Positions 54,213-63,253 are shown, numbered from the stretch's first letter. The stretch is DNA of 64,000 nucleotides from UBA6144 sp964399165 (GCA_964399165.1 CAYNPO010000004.1:1-64000), one strand, 5' to 3'. The notes: generated by a model from the letters alone, not told the origin. A program made the numbers and translations.

Positions 54213-55268
54213 ATGCGCCCCGAGAATCCCGCTGGCCTTCTTGCCATCGACCACCTCGAGTTCACCGTGGACGGCCTGGCCTCCCCGACCGTGGACCTAT
54301 TCCACACGCTTGGTTTCACCCGCACCGAAGGAGCTCCCGCCCGGGAGCTGTTTACTCAGGGCCAAGTGCGCTTTCTGGTCAACGCCAATCCTGATGAATC
54401 TTCGCATTCACGTCGCTATTTGAATGCCCACGGCGAGGGTGTCAGTAAAATTTCATTCCGCGTAGAGTCCGTGGAGCGCGCCCTTGAGACGGTGCTCAAA
54501 AACGGCGCAGTACTCAAGGAAGACCTGAAGACCGAGGCCTCCGAACATGGCCTCACCAAGACGGCCGCCATCCAAGGTTTCGGCGACGTTCTCAACGAGT
54601 TCGTCGAACGTCCAGCTGGTGAGTTCAGGCCCGGCTACCGTCCCCTTCCCGACGCCGCGGCCAAGCCGCTCAAGACCCGCGTCTCGCGCATCGACCACCT
54701 CACCAACAACGTGCCCAAGGGCCAGATGGACCACTGGGTGGAATTCTACAAGCGCACCTACGGCTTCGTGGAAACCCGCTACTTCGACATCAAGGGGTCC
54801 CAGACGGGGTTGAACTCGAAAGTGGTCCAACTGGCCGACAACTCCATCATCATTCCCATCAACGAGCCCGAGAAAGAGGGCGGTAAGAGCCAAATCCAGG
54901 AATTCCTGGACGTGCACAAGGGGCCGGGCGTACAGCATATCGCCCTGATGACCCCAGACATCATCTCCACAGTGGGCGAGTTGCGGCAACGGCAGGTGCG
55001 CTTCCTGGACGTTCCGTCCACGTACTATGAGGCCCTGCCCCAGCGGCCTTTCACCATCACGGAAGACATCCCCGTGCTGGAGAAACTCAAGTTGTTGGCT
55101 GACGGTGACGCCGAAGGCTACCTGCTGCAGATTTTTTCCCAGACCTATGTTGGTCCCTTGTTCTTTGAATACATCCAGCGCAAGAACCATTGGGGATTCG
55201 GAAACGGGAACTTCCAGGCACTCTTCGATGCCATCGAACGAGACCAGATGAAGCGGGGTTATCTTTAA
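54213..55268 (+). CDS. hpd: 4-hydroxyphenylpyruvate dioxygenase
   Basis: The 351 residues are the normal length. It converts 4-hydroxyphenylpyruvate to homogentisate. Two VOC-fold halves are visible. Iron ligands are His in IDHLTNNV, His in GVQHIAL and Glu in LFFEYIQRK; GFGNGNFQALFDAIE is the C-terminal family motif. AGGAG precedes the ATG. Homogentisate dioxygenase and later steps are not in the window. Confidence 0.95.
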   Translation: MRPENPAGLLAIDHLEFTVDGLASPTVDLFHTLGFTRTEGAPARELFTQGQVRFLVNANPDESSHSRRYLNAHGEGVSKISFRVESVERALETVLKNGAVLKEDLKTEASEHGLTKTAAIQGFGDVLNEFVERPAGEFRPGYRPLPDAAAKPLKTRVSRIDHLTNNVPKGQMDHWVEFYKRTYGFVETRYFDIKGSQTGLNSKVVQLADNSIIIPINEPEKEGGKSQIQEFLDVHKGPGVQHIALMTPDIISTVGELRQRQVRFLDVPSTYYEALPQRPFTITEDIPVLEKLKLLADGDAEGYLLQIFSQTYVGPLFFEYIQRKNHWGFGNGNFQALFDAIERDQMKRGYL

Positions 55269-55293
55269 CCCCTCGATAAGATGGGCCTTTCAA

Positions 55294-55310
55294 TGTTAGG
55301 ATTTTGTTAA
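55294..55310. promoter_or_regulatory. Candidate Pho-box-like repeat upstream of pstS
   Basis: TGTTAG (55294) and TGTTAA (55305) are direct repeats with an 11-bp period, in reverse TTAACA and CTAACA. An 11-bp period and this hexamer resemble PhoP/PhoB sites. They lie 87-103 nt before the pstS ATG. Only two units are seen, and no clear -10 sits at the ideal distance. Confidence 0.35.
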
Positions 55311-55396
55311 GGCTCGGGATTCCTCTCCTCGTTTCGCTGCGCGCAGTGTATTTCTCCCCCATCATTTCACCTGTCCCCTCAGTTTAAGGAGTCTCC

Positions 55397-56251
55397 ATGC
55401 CTCGCATGCTGCTCATCCTCCTCGTCGTTGTCTCCGCCTGCAGCCGCTCCCAGAAGAATGTCGTCATCCAGAACAAGGGCTCCGACACGCTGGTGAACCT
55501 CGCTCAGGCGTGGGCCGAAGAATACCGGAAGCTCGTGCCGAACGTCGGCATTGCGGTTTCCGGCGGCGGCTCCGGCACCGGCATCGCCGCGTTGATCAAC
55601 GGCACCGTCGACATCGCTAACTCCTCCCGCCGGATCAAGGACCAAGAAAAGGCCGACGCTGAGAAAAACCGCGGGGGCCAGGTCCAGGAACACGTGGTGG
55701 GGCTGGATGCCCTCGCGGTGTTCGTCCATCCCTCCAACCCCCTCCAGGACCTGACTATCGCCGAGATCGCCTGCATCTACGGCAAGGAAGGCAAGTGCGA
55801 CAGCTGGTCTGATGTGCGCGGCACGGTGGTACCGGGCTGCCAAGGCAACCAGATCATCCGCGTATCCCGCCAGTCCAACTCCGGCACCTACGAATACTTC
55901 CGCGAGGCCGTTCTCGGACACGGAAAAGACATGAAAGGCGGCTCCATGGATCTCAACGGCTCCCGTGAAGGCGTGGACATGGTCATGAAAACCCCCTGCG
56001 CCATCGGCTACACCGGCATGGGGTACCTCACCAAGGACGTTAAGGCCCTGTGCATCTCTCAGGCGGCGGGCCAGCCCTGCCAGCAGCCTTCGGAGGAGAG
56101 CGCGCTGAACAAGAGCTACCCCATCGCACGGGAACTGTTCATGTACACTGTCGGCACCCCCCGGCAGGAAGTGCTGGACTTCCTCGCCTGGATCAAGACC
56201 CCAGCAGCCAAAGAGGGCGTGCGCAAAGCCGGCTACGTTCCCCTCCCCTGA
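55397..56251 (+). CDS. pstS: Phosphate-binding lipoprotein PstS
   Basis: The 284 residues have a lipobox near Cys15 (LVVVSAC), so the protein is membrane-tethered. It shows the PstS fold motifs IQNKGSDTLVNLAQAWAEEY, SGGGSGTGIAALINGTVDIA and SRQSNSGTYEYFREAVLG, with phosphate-contacting Ser/Thr/Arg. It captures phosphate for the PstCA permease. GGAG precedes the ATG. It leads the pstSCAB1B2 operon. Confidence 0.95.
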   Translation: MPRMLLILLVVVSACSRSQKNVVIQNKGSDTLVNLAQAWAEEYRKLVPNVGIAVSGGGSGTGIAALINGTVDIANSSRRIKDQEKADAEKNRGGQVQEHVVGLDALAVFVHPSNPLQDLTIAEIACIYGKEGKCDSWSDVRGTVVPGCQGNQIIRVSRQSNSGTYEYFREAVLGHGKDMKGGSMDLNGSREGVDMVMKTPCAIGYTGMGYLTKDVKALCISQAAGQPCQQPSEESALNKSYPIARELFMYTVGTPRQEVLDFLAWIKTPAAKEGVRKAGYVPLP

Positions 56252-56264
56252 GGAAGGTAGAAAC

Positions 56265-57209
56265 ATGGAAACCCAGGTGATGGAAGGAACGACGATGGCG
56301 AAGAAAGCCGCCCCCCCCCCCACCCACGCACGCCCCATGGGGGAGCGGATCGTGGAAGGGTTGATTAAGGCCGGCGGCATGTCCGGCATCGTCTTCATCG
56401 CGGCCATCCTCCTGTTCATCCTGCGCGAATCCTCCCAGTTCTTGTTCGGGCGGTTCGACTTCATGGAATTCGTGGCCAGCGGAAACTGGGCCCCGGCTTC
56501 CGTCGAGAGCATCCATTACGGTACCCTGGCTTTGCTGGCCGGCACCTTGAGCGTCACCGTGGTTTCCATGGCCATCGCCGTGCCAGTGGGGCTCGCCTGC
56601 GCGTTCTACATTTCCGAGTTTTGCCCCCCGAGGCTCCGCGAAACCTACAAAATCCTCATCGAGTTCCTGGCCGCCATCCCCTCCGTGGTCTGGGGCTTCA
56701 TCGCCATCGTGGTCGTGAACCCGTTGATCATCCAAAGCTTTCACGTCCCCAGCGGCCTGAACGTGCTTAACGCCGCCGTGATCCTCGCGCTCATGTCCCT
56801 CCCCCTCATCGTCTCCATCGGAGAAGACGCCTTGCGGGCGGTGCCCGAGTCCTACCGTGAAGCCGCCGAGGCCATGGGGGCCACCAAGTGGGAGGTCGCT
56901 ACCCGCGTGCTCCTCCCCGCCGCCAAAAACGGCCTGATGGCGGCCGCCCTCCTGGGCGTCGGCCGGGCCCTGGGCGAAACCATGGCGGTCTTGATGGCCA
57001 CCGGTCACTCCATCCGCTTCCCCACCAGCGTTTTCGACCCGGTCCGCACCCTCACCGCCACCATTGCCGCCGAGCTGGGTGAGTCCCCCAAGGGCGGCGA
57101 ACACTACCAGGCGCTCTTCGCCATCGGCCTTTACCTCTTCACTCTTTCCTTCGCCGTCAACTTGCTCGCCGACCGCCTGGTTCGTGGCAAGCGCCAGAAG
57201 GGGGCTTAG
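56265..57209 (+). CDS. pstC: Phosphate ABC transporter permease PstC
   Basis: The 314 residues have six or so membrane helices and the EAA loop EAAEAMGATKWEVATRVLLPAAKNGLM. The first periplasmic part contains FLFGRFDFMEFVASGNWAP. It forms the channel with PstA. It starts 13 nt after pstS and ends 1 nt before pstA. Confidence 0.94.
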   Translation: METQVMEGTTMAKKAAPPPTHARPMGERIVEGLIKAGGMSGIVFIAAILLFILRESSQFLFGRFDFMEFVASGNWAPASVESIHYGTLALLAGTLSVTVVSMAIAVPVGLACAFYISEFCPPRLRETYKILIEFLAAIPSVVWGFIAIVVVNPLIIQSFHVPSGLNVLNAAVILALMSLPLIVSIGEDALRAVPESYREAAEAMGATKWEVATRVLLPAAKNGLMAAALLGVGRALGETMAVLMATGHSIRFPTSVFDPVRTLTATIAAELGESPKGGEHYQALFAIGLYLFTLSFAVNLLADRLVRGKRQKGA

Positions 57210-57210
57210 G

Positions 57211-58080
57211 ATGTTCGCTCCCACCCAACACATGGCTAGCAAGCAACGCCGCGAGGAACGCTTCAAGGCGGCCCTCTCGGTGCTCACCGTGCTGATTTTC
57301 CTCCCCGCCCTCTTCATCGTGACCTGGCTGTTCGTGAAGGGCGCTCCCGCCCTCTCATGGGAATTCCTCACCACCGACCCCGTCCAGGGCATGACCGCGG
57401 GGGGGATCTACCCCACCATCGTCGGAACTTTTTGGCTGGTCACCATCTGCGTGCTGGTCTCTTGCCCAGTGGGAGTGCTGGCCGCCCTTTATCTCTCTGA
57501 ATACGCGCCCGACAACGGTTGGACTCGCATGATCCGGCTGTGCATCCTGAACCTCGCCGGTGTGCCCTCCATCGTGCATGCCCTCTTCGGCCTGGGAGCC
57601 TTCGTGCTTTTCCTACGCATGGGGACCTCCATCCTCGCCGCCTCATGCACTTTGGCCGTGATGAACTTGCCCGTGATCATCACGTCCACCCTAGAGTCTC
57701 TCCAGGCCGTGCCCCGGTCTTTCCGGGAAGCATCCTGGAACGTGGGCGCGAGCAAGCTTCAGACCATCCGCCACATCGTGCTCCCCAACTCTCTGCCCGG
57801 GATCATGACCGGGATGGTTTTCGCCGTGGGAAGGGCGGCGGGGGAAACCGCCGCGATCCTCTTCACGGGCGTCGCCTTCTATCTTCCCTTCCTCCCCTCT
57901 TCCGTCTTCGATCAATGCATGTCCTTGTCCATGCACCTTTTCACCATCTCCACCCAGGTGGTCGGAGTTCCCGAGGCCTACCCGTACGCCACGGCCCTCG
58001 TGCTGATCATGATGGTGCTGATCGCCAATTCCGTGAGCATCAGCCTGCGTTGGTACTTCCGCTCCCGGAGGCGCTGGTGA
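57211..58080 (+). CDS. pstA: Phosphate ABC transporter permease PstA
   Basis: The 289 residues have a basic N-terminus (ASKQRREERFKAAL), about six membrane helices and the EAA motif SFREASWNVGASKLQTIRHIVLPNSLPG. The start is the ATG at 57211; the frame upstream is a shadow of pstC. Its stop overlaps the pstB1 GTG start as GTGA. Confidence 0.94.
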   Translation: MFAPTQHMASKQRREERFKAALSVLTVLIFLPALFIVTWLFVKGAPALSWEFLTTDPVQGMTAGGIYPTIVGTFWLVTICVLVSCPVGVLAALYLSEYAPDNGWTRMIRLCILNLAGVPSIVHALFGLGAFVLFLRMGTSILAASCTLAVMNLPVIITSTLESLQAVPRSFREASWNVGASKLQTIRHIVLPNSLPGIMTGMVFAVGRAAGETAAILFTGVAFYLPFLPSSVFDQCMSLSMHLFTISTQVVGVPEAYPYATALVLIMMVLIANSVSISLRWYFRSRRRW

Positions 58081-58832
58081 AACGCAAGATCCAGGTCAAG
58101 GACCTTTCCGTCTCTTACGGCGGCAACGACGTCCTCAAGAACGTCTCCTTCGAGGTGCACGAGCACGAAGTGCTCGCCATCATCGGCCCCGCGAACTCGG
58201 GCAAAAGCACCTTGTTGAAGTCCCTCAACCGCATGACAGATTTCATTCCTGACTGCCGTGTCCGAGGACAAGTGCTTCTCGACGGGGTGGATGTCCACTC
58301 GTACAAAGACTCCACATGGCTGCGCCAGCGCGTAGGCATGGTTTCCCCGCTGCCCGTGGGCCTTCCCATGAGCATCAAGGATAACGTCACTTACGCTCCC
58401 CGCATGGCGGGCGAAAAAGACCAGGCCAAGTTAGATTCCCTCATGGAAGACTGTCTCAAAAAGGCCGCCCTTTGGGACGAGGTCAAGGACCGCCTGGATG
58501 GACTGGCCACCAAGCTCTCCGGGGGCCAGCAACAGCGCCTAACCATCGCCCGGGCCCTCTCCCACAGCCCGGAGGTGCTCTTTCTTGACGAGTTTTCCAT
58601 CGCCATCGACCCGGTCACCACCATGAAGATCGAGGAAGTGCTGAAGGAACTCAAGAAGCAAATGACTGTCGTCATGGTGACCAACGTCATCAGCCAAGCT
58701 AAGCGCCTCGGCGACCGCACTGCCATGATGCTCGAGGGGCAGCTGCTGGATTTGGACGACAACGCCCGAATTTTTTCGGGAGTGGTTAAGGATCGACGCA
58801 CCCATGACTACATCGAAGGGGTGTTCGGGTGA
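58077..58832 (+). CDS. pstB: Phosphate ABC transporter ATPase PstB, copy 1 (variant)
   Basis: The 251 residues make up a PstB-type ATPase with unusual key residues. Walker A is GPANSGKST (37-45). The signature is perfect, LSGGQQQRL (147-154). Walker B keeps D171-E172 but reads LDEFSIAIDP. The Q-loop Gln is lost (GMVSPLPVGLP, around 88-97) and the switch His is Asn203 (MVTNVIS). It thus offers a good signature but a poor own ATP site. The GTG start at 58077 overlaps pstA. The next gene is a second PstB with the opposite defect. Confidence 0.92.
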   Translation: MKRKIQVKDLSVSYGGNDVLKNVSFEVHEHEVLAIIGPANSGKSTLLKSLNRMTDFIPDCRVRGQVLLDGVDVHSYKDSTWLRQRVGMVSPLPVGLPMSIKDNVTYAPRMAGEKDQAKLDSLMEDCLKKAALWDEVKDRLDGLATKLSGGQQQRLTIARALSHSPEVLFLDEFSIAIDPVTTMKIEEVLKELKKQMTVVMVTNVISQAKRLGDRTAMMLEGQLLDLDDNARIFSGVVKDRRTHDYIEGVFG

Positions 58833-59596
58833 AGCAATACGCCGTCAACGTCAACGACTTCAGCTTCTGGTACGGGGACTTCCAGGCCCTGTACAACCTC
58901 ACGTTCAACATCCCCAGCCTCCAAATCACCGCCCTCATCGGCCCTTCCGGCTGCGGCAAGAGCACGTTCCTGAAATGCCTTAACCGCATCAACGAGCGCG
59001 GGGGCAACGCCCGCACCAAGGGCAGCGTCCAGGTCTTCGGCCACGACATCTACCACCCCATCAACTCCTTGCCCGAGATCCGCAAGGCCATAGGGATGGT
59101 GTTCCAAAAGCCCAACCCCCTGCCCCTGTCGGTGTACGACAACGTGGTGTTCGGCGCCCGCACCCACATGAAGCCTCACGAACTCAAGCGCGACGCCCTC
59201 GACCACATGGTGGAGGAAGCGCTCAAGCAGGTGGGCATGTGGGACGAACTCAAAGACCGCCTCCAGCGCCCGGCCATCGGCCTGAGCCTGGAGAAGCAAC
59301 AAAAGCTATGCATCGCACGGCTGCTCCCGCTTAAGCCCAAGCTGCTGCTGCTGGACGAGCCTTGCTCGGCCCTGGATCCCAAGGGCACCCAGGCCGTGGA
59401 GGACCTGATCCGCAGCCTGCGCGCCCACTACACCATCATCATCGTCACCCACAGCATGGCCCAGGCCAAACGTGTGTCCGATGAAACGCTCTTCATGTAC
59501 ATGGGTGAACTGGTGGAGCATGGACCGACAATGCAGGTGTTCGGCGCCGCTAAAAATCCCAAAACCACCCAATATATTGAGGGTCGTTTCGGCTGA
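58829..59596 (+). CDS. pstB: Phosphate ABC transporter ATPase PstB, copy 2 (degenerate signature)
   Basis: The 255 residues keep a complete own ATP site: Walker A GPSGCGKST (38-46), Q-loop Gln93 (MVFQKPNPLP), Walker B LLLLDEPCSALDP (D176, E177) and switch His208 (IVTHSMAQA). The ABC signature, normally LSGGQ, reads LSLEK (152-156). It overlaps pstB1 by 4 nt, so the two are made in equal amounts. With PstB1 it would form one intact and one defective ATP site. The GTG start is at 58829. Confidence 0.93.
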   Translation: MKQYAVNVNDFSFWYGDFQALYNLTFNIPSLQITALIGPSGCGKSTFLKCLNRINERGGNARTKGSVQVFGHDIYHPINSLPEIRKAIGMVFQKPNPLPLSVYDNVVFGARTHMKPHELKRDALDHMVEEALKQVGMWDELKDRLQRPAIGLSLEKQQKLCIARLLPLKPKLLLLDEPCSALDPKGTQAVEDLIRSLRAHYTIIIVTHSMAQAKRVSDETLFMYMGELVEHGPTMQVFGAAKNPKTTQYIEGRFG

Positions 59597-59668
59597 TTTT
59601 TGACACTTCCCGCAGGGTTATGGAATGGTGGAGGCGATTTTCCCCACTCCCTTAACCCAGAGGGTCAA

Positions 59669-59989
59669 ATGTACAAAGTCATCGCCACTTACCGCGTTCC
59701 CGCCACCGATGAGGCCAAAGCCAAGTTCGACGCCCATTTCCGGGAAGTCCACGCCCCCATTTGCCTCAAAATCCCCGGGATCAAAGAACTCCGCACCAAC
59801 CGCGTGTTCGGTGGCCCCACCGGCCAGTCCAATCTCTATATGGTGGGTGAGATGGTGTTCGCGGACAAGGATTCCTGGAAGGCCGCCATGAAGACCGCTG
59901 AGATGATGGAGTCCGGCAAGGACGCCATGAAGTTCGCCGGCGACCTGGTCTCCGTCCACTTCGCCGAAGAGACCGTCCAGCGTCCATGA
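59669..59989 (+). CDS. EthD-domain small protein
   Basis: The 106 residues match the EthD dimeric alpha+beta barrel: YKVIATYRVPATDEAKAKFDAHFREVHAPICLKIPGIKELR, with later VGEMVFADKDSWKAAM. Members act in degradation pathways, often as small oxygenase partners or isomerases; exact role unknown. The ATG at 59669 is preferred to 59600. A perfect TTGACA at 59600-59605 may be part of a promoter for this cluster, though the -10 (near 59623) is poor. It overlaps the hydratase start as ATGA. Confidence 0.75.
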   Translation: MYKVIATYRVPATDEAKAKFDAHFREVHAPICLKIPGIKELRTNRVFGGPTGQSNLYMVGEMVFADKDSWKAAMKTAEMMESGKDAMKFAGDLVSVHFAEETVQRP

Positions 59990-60774
59990 AGACCTACGAA
60001 AACATCCTGGTGGAGCCGCGCTGGCGCGGCCACGAACACGTGGCGCTCATCACGCTCAACCGGCCCCAGGTGCTGAATGCCCTCTCAACCGCGCTGATGG
60101 AAGAGTTGGTGGATGCCCTTTTCACACTGGATGGCCTGCCCCAGGTCCGGGTGGTGGTGCTGACCGGCAATGACCGCGCCTTTGCGGCGGGCGCCGACAT
60201 CCAGCAGATGGTCGAGGCGACCCCGGTGGACCAGATCAACGACCACCGCTTCCGCGCCTGGCGCCAGCTCACCATGTTCACCAAGCCCCTCATCGCCGCC
60301 GTGAACGGCTTTGCCCTGGGCGGCGGCTGCGAGCTGGCCATGACCTGCGACATCATCGTCGCCGGCGACACCGCCAAGTTCGGACAACCTGAAATCAAGA
60401 TCGGCACCACGCCCGGCGCGGGGGGAACCCAGCGCCTGACCCGCGCCATGGGCAAGTCCAAGGCGATGCTGGCCGTGCTCACCGGCGACATGATCAGTGC
60501 CACCGAGGCCGAACGCACGGGACTCGTCGCCAAGGTCTTCCCCGCGGAGGCCCTGCTCCAGGAAACCTTCGAGATCGCCAAGCTCATCGCCGACCGCGCG
60601 CCCGTGGCGGTGAAGCTCGCCAAGGAGTCGGTCAATGCCGCGTTCGAGACCAGCCTGCGCGACGGCGTCGAGTACGAACGCCGCAACTTCTACCTGACCT
60701 TCGCCTCGCGGGACCAAAAAGAGGGCATGCGCGCCTTCCTCGAAAAGCGCGCCCCCACCTACCAAGGAAACTGA
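59986..60774 (+). CDS. paaF: Enoyl-CoA hydratase (PaaF-like)
   Basis: The 262 residues are a crotonase with both catalytic glutamates: the first in GGGCELAMTCDI and the second in FGQPEIKIGTTPGAGGTQRL; FAAGADIQQM forms the oxyanion loop. It hydrates 2,3-dehydroacyl-CoA. Its place before paaG, paaA and paaH-like genes suggests PaaF (2,3-dehydroadipyl-CoA hydratase), but general beta-oxidation cannot be excluded. Confidence 0.9.
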   Translation: MKTYENILVEPRWRGHEHVALITLNRPQVLNALSTALMEELVDALFTLDGLPQVRVVVLTGNDRAFAAGADIQQMVEATPVDQINDHRFRAWRQLTMFTKPLIAAVNGFALGGGCELAMTCDIIVAGDTAKFGQPEIKIGTTPGAGGTQRLTRAMGKSKAMLAVLTGDMISATEAERTGLVAKVFPAEALLQETFEIAKLIADRAPVAVKLAKESVNAAFETSLRDGVEYERRNFYLTFASRDQKEGMRAFLEKRAPTYQGN

Positions 60775-60775
60775 C

Positions 60776-61561
60776 GTGGCCTACGAGACCATCACCTACG
60801 AAGTGAAGGACGCCACGGCGGTGATCAAGATCAACCGCCCCCAGGTCTACAACGCCCTCAACGTGCAAGGGAAACTCGACATCATCAACGGCATCCGCGC
60901 CGCCAACAAGGACGCGGCCGTCCGCTGCATCGTCCTCACCGCCGAGGGCAAGGCCTTCTGTTCCGGTCAAGACCTGAACGACCGAACGGTGGACGCCCGC
61001 CAAGGCCCGGTGGACATCGGCCATACCCTTGAGACCGAGTGGAACCCGTTGGTGGACGCCATCCGCACTTCCGAGAAGCCGGTGGTCGGCGCCATCAACG
61101 GAGTTTGTGCCGGCGCGGGGCTGTCCGTGGCCCTCGCCTGTGACATAAAAGTGGCGGCCCCGGGAATCCGGTTCATTGCGGGTTTCACACAGATCGGCCT
61201 CGCACCGGACGCGGGCCTCTCCTTCCAACTGGTTAGGCACATGGGGTACGCCAAGGCCCTGGAGTTCTCGTTGAGGGGCCGTCCGCTTCTGTCTGAGGAC
61301 ATGCTGCAGTATAATATGATCAACGAAATCCACGCGGAGCCCCTCGCCCGCGCCCTGGAAGTCGCCGCGGAGATCGCCCAACTGGCGCCCCTCTCGGTGA
61401 AGCACACCAAAAAGAATTTCCAGTGGGCGCAGGAGCGGGGCATGGCGGAGGTGCTGGAACGGGAAAAGCACGCCCAGCGCTTCCTCGGTTTCAGCGCTGA
61501 CTACAAGGAAGGTGTGAGCGCCTTCCTGGAAAAAAGAAAACCCGCTTTCAAGGGCCAATAG
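60776..61561 (+). CDS. paaG: Crotonase family isomerase (PaaG-like)
   Basis: The 261 residues start with GTG. It lacks the first crotonase Glu (GAGLSVALACDI) and has FTQIGLAPDAGLSFQL, where Asp replaces the second, as in PaaG, the ring 1,2-epoxyphenylacetyl-CoA isomerase. FCSGQDLNDR is typical of PaaG. It sits 1 nt after paaF and 10 nt before paaA. Confidence 0.88.
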   Translation: MAYETITYEVKDATAVIKINRPQVYNALNVQGKLDIINGIRAANKDAAVRCIVLTAEGKAFCSGQDLNDRTVDARQGPVDIGHTLETEWNPLVDAIRTSEKPVVGAINGVCAGAGLSVALACDIKVAAPGIRFIAGFTQIGLAPDAGLSFQLVRHMGYAKALEFSLRGRPLLSEDMLQYNMINEIHAEPLARALEVAAEIAQLAPLSVKHTKKNFQWAQERGMAEVLEREKHAQRFLGFSADYKEGVSAFLEKRKPAFKGQ

Positions 61562-61571
61562 GAGCGAGAGC

Positions 61572-62390
61572 ATGAGCACGACAACCCAAGACCAGCAACT
61601 CTTCGACGAGATCAAGGCCGGCAAGACCTTCGGTCCCAAGGACCCCATGCCCGAGGTGTACCGCAAGCACCTGTTGAACCTGCTGTGGATGCAGGCCGAT
61701 AGCGAGTACGCCGGCGCCCTTGGCTACATGCCCTGGATTGCCAAGGCCCCCAACTCCCACGAGCGGGTGCTCGTCGCCCAGATCGTGAAGGATGAAATGC
61801 GCCACGCCCACGTCATCTACCGTTTGCTGGAAGATTTGGGCGAGAAGACCCACGACCACATGCTCAAGCACGAGTTCGACTGGCGCGTGCCCGACGACAA
61901 GGCCAACATCGGCTTTTCCCGCGCCAAGCAGGACAAGCGGGTCAATATCTTCTACTACCCGATCACCTATTGGGAGGACTTCTGCCTCTTCAACTTCCTC
62001 ATGGATCGGGCCGCAGGCCATCAGCTGGAAGACACCCTGAACTCCAGTTATGGGCCCTGGCGTGAGGCCATCGGCGCCATCTGCAAGGAAGAGCACATGC
62101 ACCTTGCCCACGGGGACAAGACCGTGCGGGAGATGGCCTCCGACCCGGAAAAACGCGCCTTCCTGCAGGAGCGCCTCAACCTGTGGTGGCCCCGGGTGAT
62201 GAACGTGTTCGGCAAATCCTCCGGCGCCAAGTCCGAGGAGACCTACATCAAGCTTGGCCTCAAAAAGCGCACCAACAACCAGGTGCGCGAGACTTTCGTG
62301 AATGAGATCGCGGAGAAGTGCGCCGAGTGGGGCCTTAAAATGCCCGAGTACCGCGAAGCTGACCAGCCCACCGAATACAAGTACGCCTGA
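61572..62390 (+). CDS. paaA: PaaA-like phenylacetyl-CoA epoxidase subunit
   Basis: The 272 residues carry ferritin-like diiron ligands: KDEMRHAHVIYRLLEDLG and CKEEHMHLAHGDK (two E-x-x-H), and LNLWWPRVMNVFG, matching the PaaA block around FWWPALMMFG. It is about 35-50 residues shorter than E. coli PaaA at the C-terminus. PaaA is the catalytic subunit of the PaaABCE epoxidase, but paaB, C, D and E are not next to it here. Its stop overlaps the paaH start by 1 nt. Confidence 0.82.
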   Translation: MSTTTQDQQLFDEIKAGKTFGPKDPMPEVYRKHLLNLLWMQADSEYAGALGYMPWIAKAPNSHERVLVAQIVKDEMRHAHVIYRLLEDLGEKTHDHMLKHEFDWRVPDDKANIGFSRAKQDKRVNIFYYPITYWEDFCLFNFLMDRAAGHQLEDTLNSSYGPWREAIGAICKEEHMHLAHGDKTVREMASDPEKRAFLQERLNLWWPRVMNVFGKSSGAKSEETYIKLGLKKRTNNQVRETFVNEIAEKCAEWGLKMPEYREADQPTEYKYA

Positions 62391-63253
62391 TGGAGGTCCG
62401 CTCCGTCGTGGTGGTGGGCGCCGGAACCATGGGTTCCGGGATCGCCCAGTACTTCGCCCAACGGATGTTGCCGGTGGAGTTATGCGACGCCAACCCAGAA
62501 CAGTTGGCGCGCGCGCTCAAGTCCATCCACGCCTCCTGGGACAAGTTGGTCGAGAAGGAGAAGCTCAAGGCGTGCGACGTCTCCCAGATGAAAAGCCTGC
62601 TCGAGACGAAACCCCTGGAAGCTTGTTCCAAGAGTGCCACCCTCGTCATTGAGGCCGTCATCGAGGATCTCGCGGTTAAAAAAGACCTCTTCGCGCGAAT
62701 GGACCGGCATTTCTCGACGGAAACCATCCTCAGCTCCAACACTTCCAGTTTTCCCATCGCTACCATGGCGGAGGCCGTTTCGCCGGAACGCCGCCCACGC
62801 TTCTTGGGGCTCCACTTCTTCAACCCCGCCACGCTCATGCTCCTGGTGGAAGTCATCATAGGCAAGGATACCGACAAGCAGATCGCCCAGGAACTCTACG
62901 CCTGGTTCGCGGCCAACGGAAAAAAGCCCGCACTGTGCGCGGACTCCCCTGGTTTCATCGTGAACCGAGTGGCCCGCAACTTCTACGGGGAGGCCCTTCG
63001 GATCGTGGGTATCGACGACGAAGCCAAGATGAAAGAAGTGGACCGGCTCATACGCGAGGTGGGTGGTTTCAAGATGGGTCCTTTTGAACTCATGGACCTT
63101 ATCGGGATCGACGTGAATTACGCCGTCACCTGCTCGGTGTGGGAGGCCTACGGCAAGAATGCACGTTTTGCTCCCCACCCATTGCAGAAACAGATGGTGG
63201 ACGAAGGACGGTTGGGTAAGAAATCCGGGCGGGGGTACTACCGCCATGGCTGA
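62390..63253 (+). CDS. paaH: 3-hydroxyacyl-CoA dehydrogenase, NAD-binding and first catalytic domain (PaaH-like)
   Basis: The 287 residues show the Rossmann motif VVVVGAGTMGSGIAQYFA, SNTSSFPIATMAE, the catalytic His in LGLHFFNPATLMLLVEV and GFIVNRVARNF, GPFELMDLIGIDV in the first C-terminal domain. It oxidises 3-hydroxyacyl-CoA with NAD. The next gene overlaps by 8 nt and encodes the second C-terminal domain that PaaH usually contains, so the two may make up one split PaaH. Confidence 0.93.
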   Translation: MEVRSVVVVGAGTMGSGIAQYFAQRMLPVELCDANPEQLARALKSIHASWDKLVEKEKLKACDVSQMKSLLETKPLEACSKSATLVIEAVIEDLAVKKDLFARMDRHFSTETILSSNTSSFPIATMAEAVSPERRPRFLGLHFFNPATLMLLVEVIIGKDTDKQIAQELYAWFAANGKKPALCADSPGFIVNRVARNFYGEALRIVGIDDEAKMKEVDRLIREVGGFKMGPFELMDLIGIDVNYAVTCSVWEAYGKNARFAPHPLQKQMVDEGRLGKKSGRGYYRHG

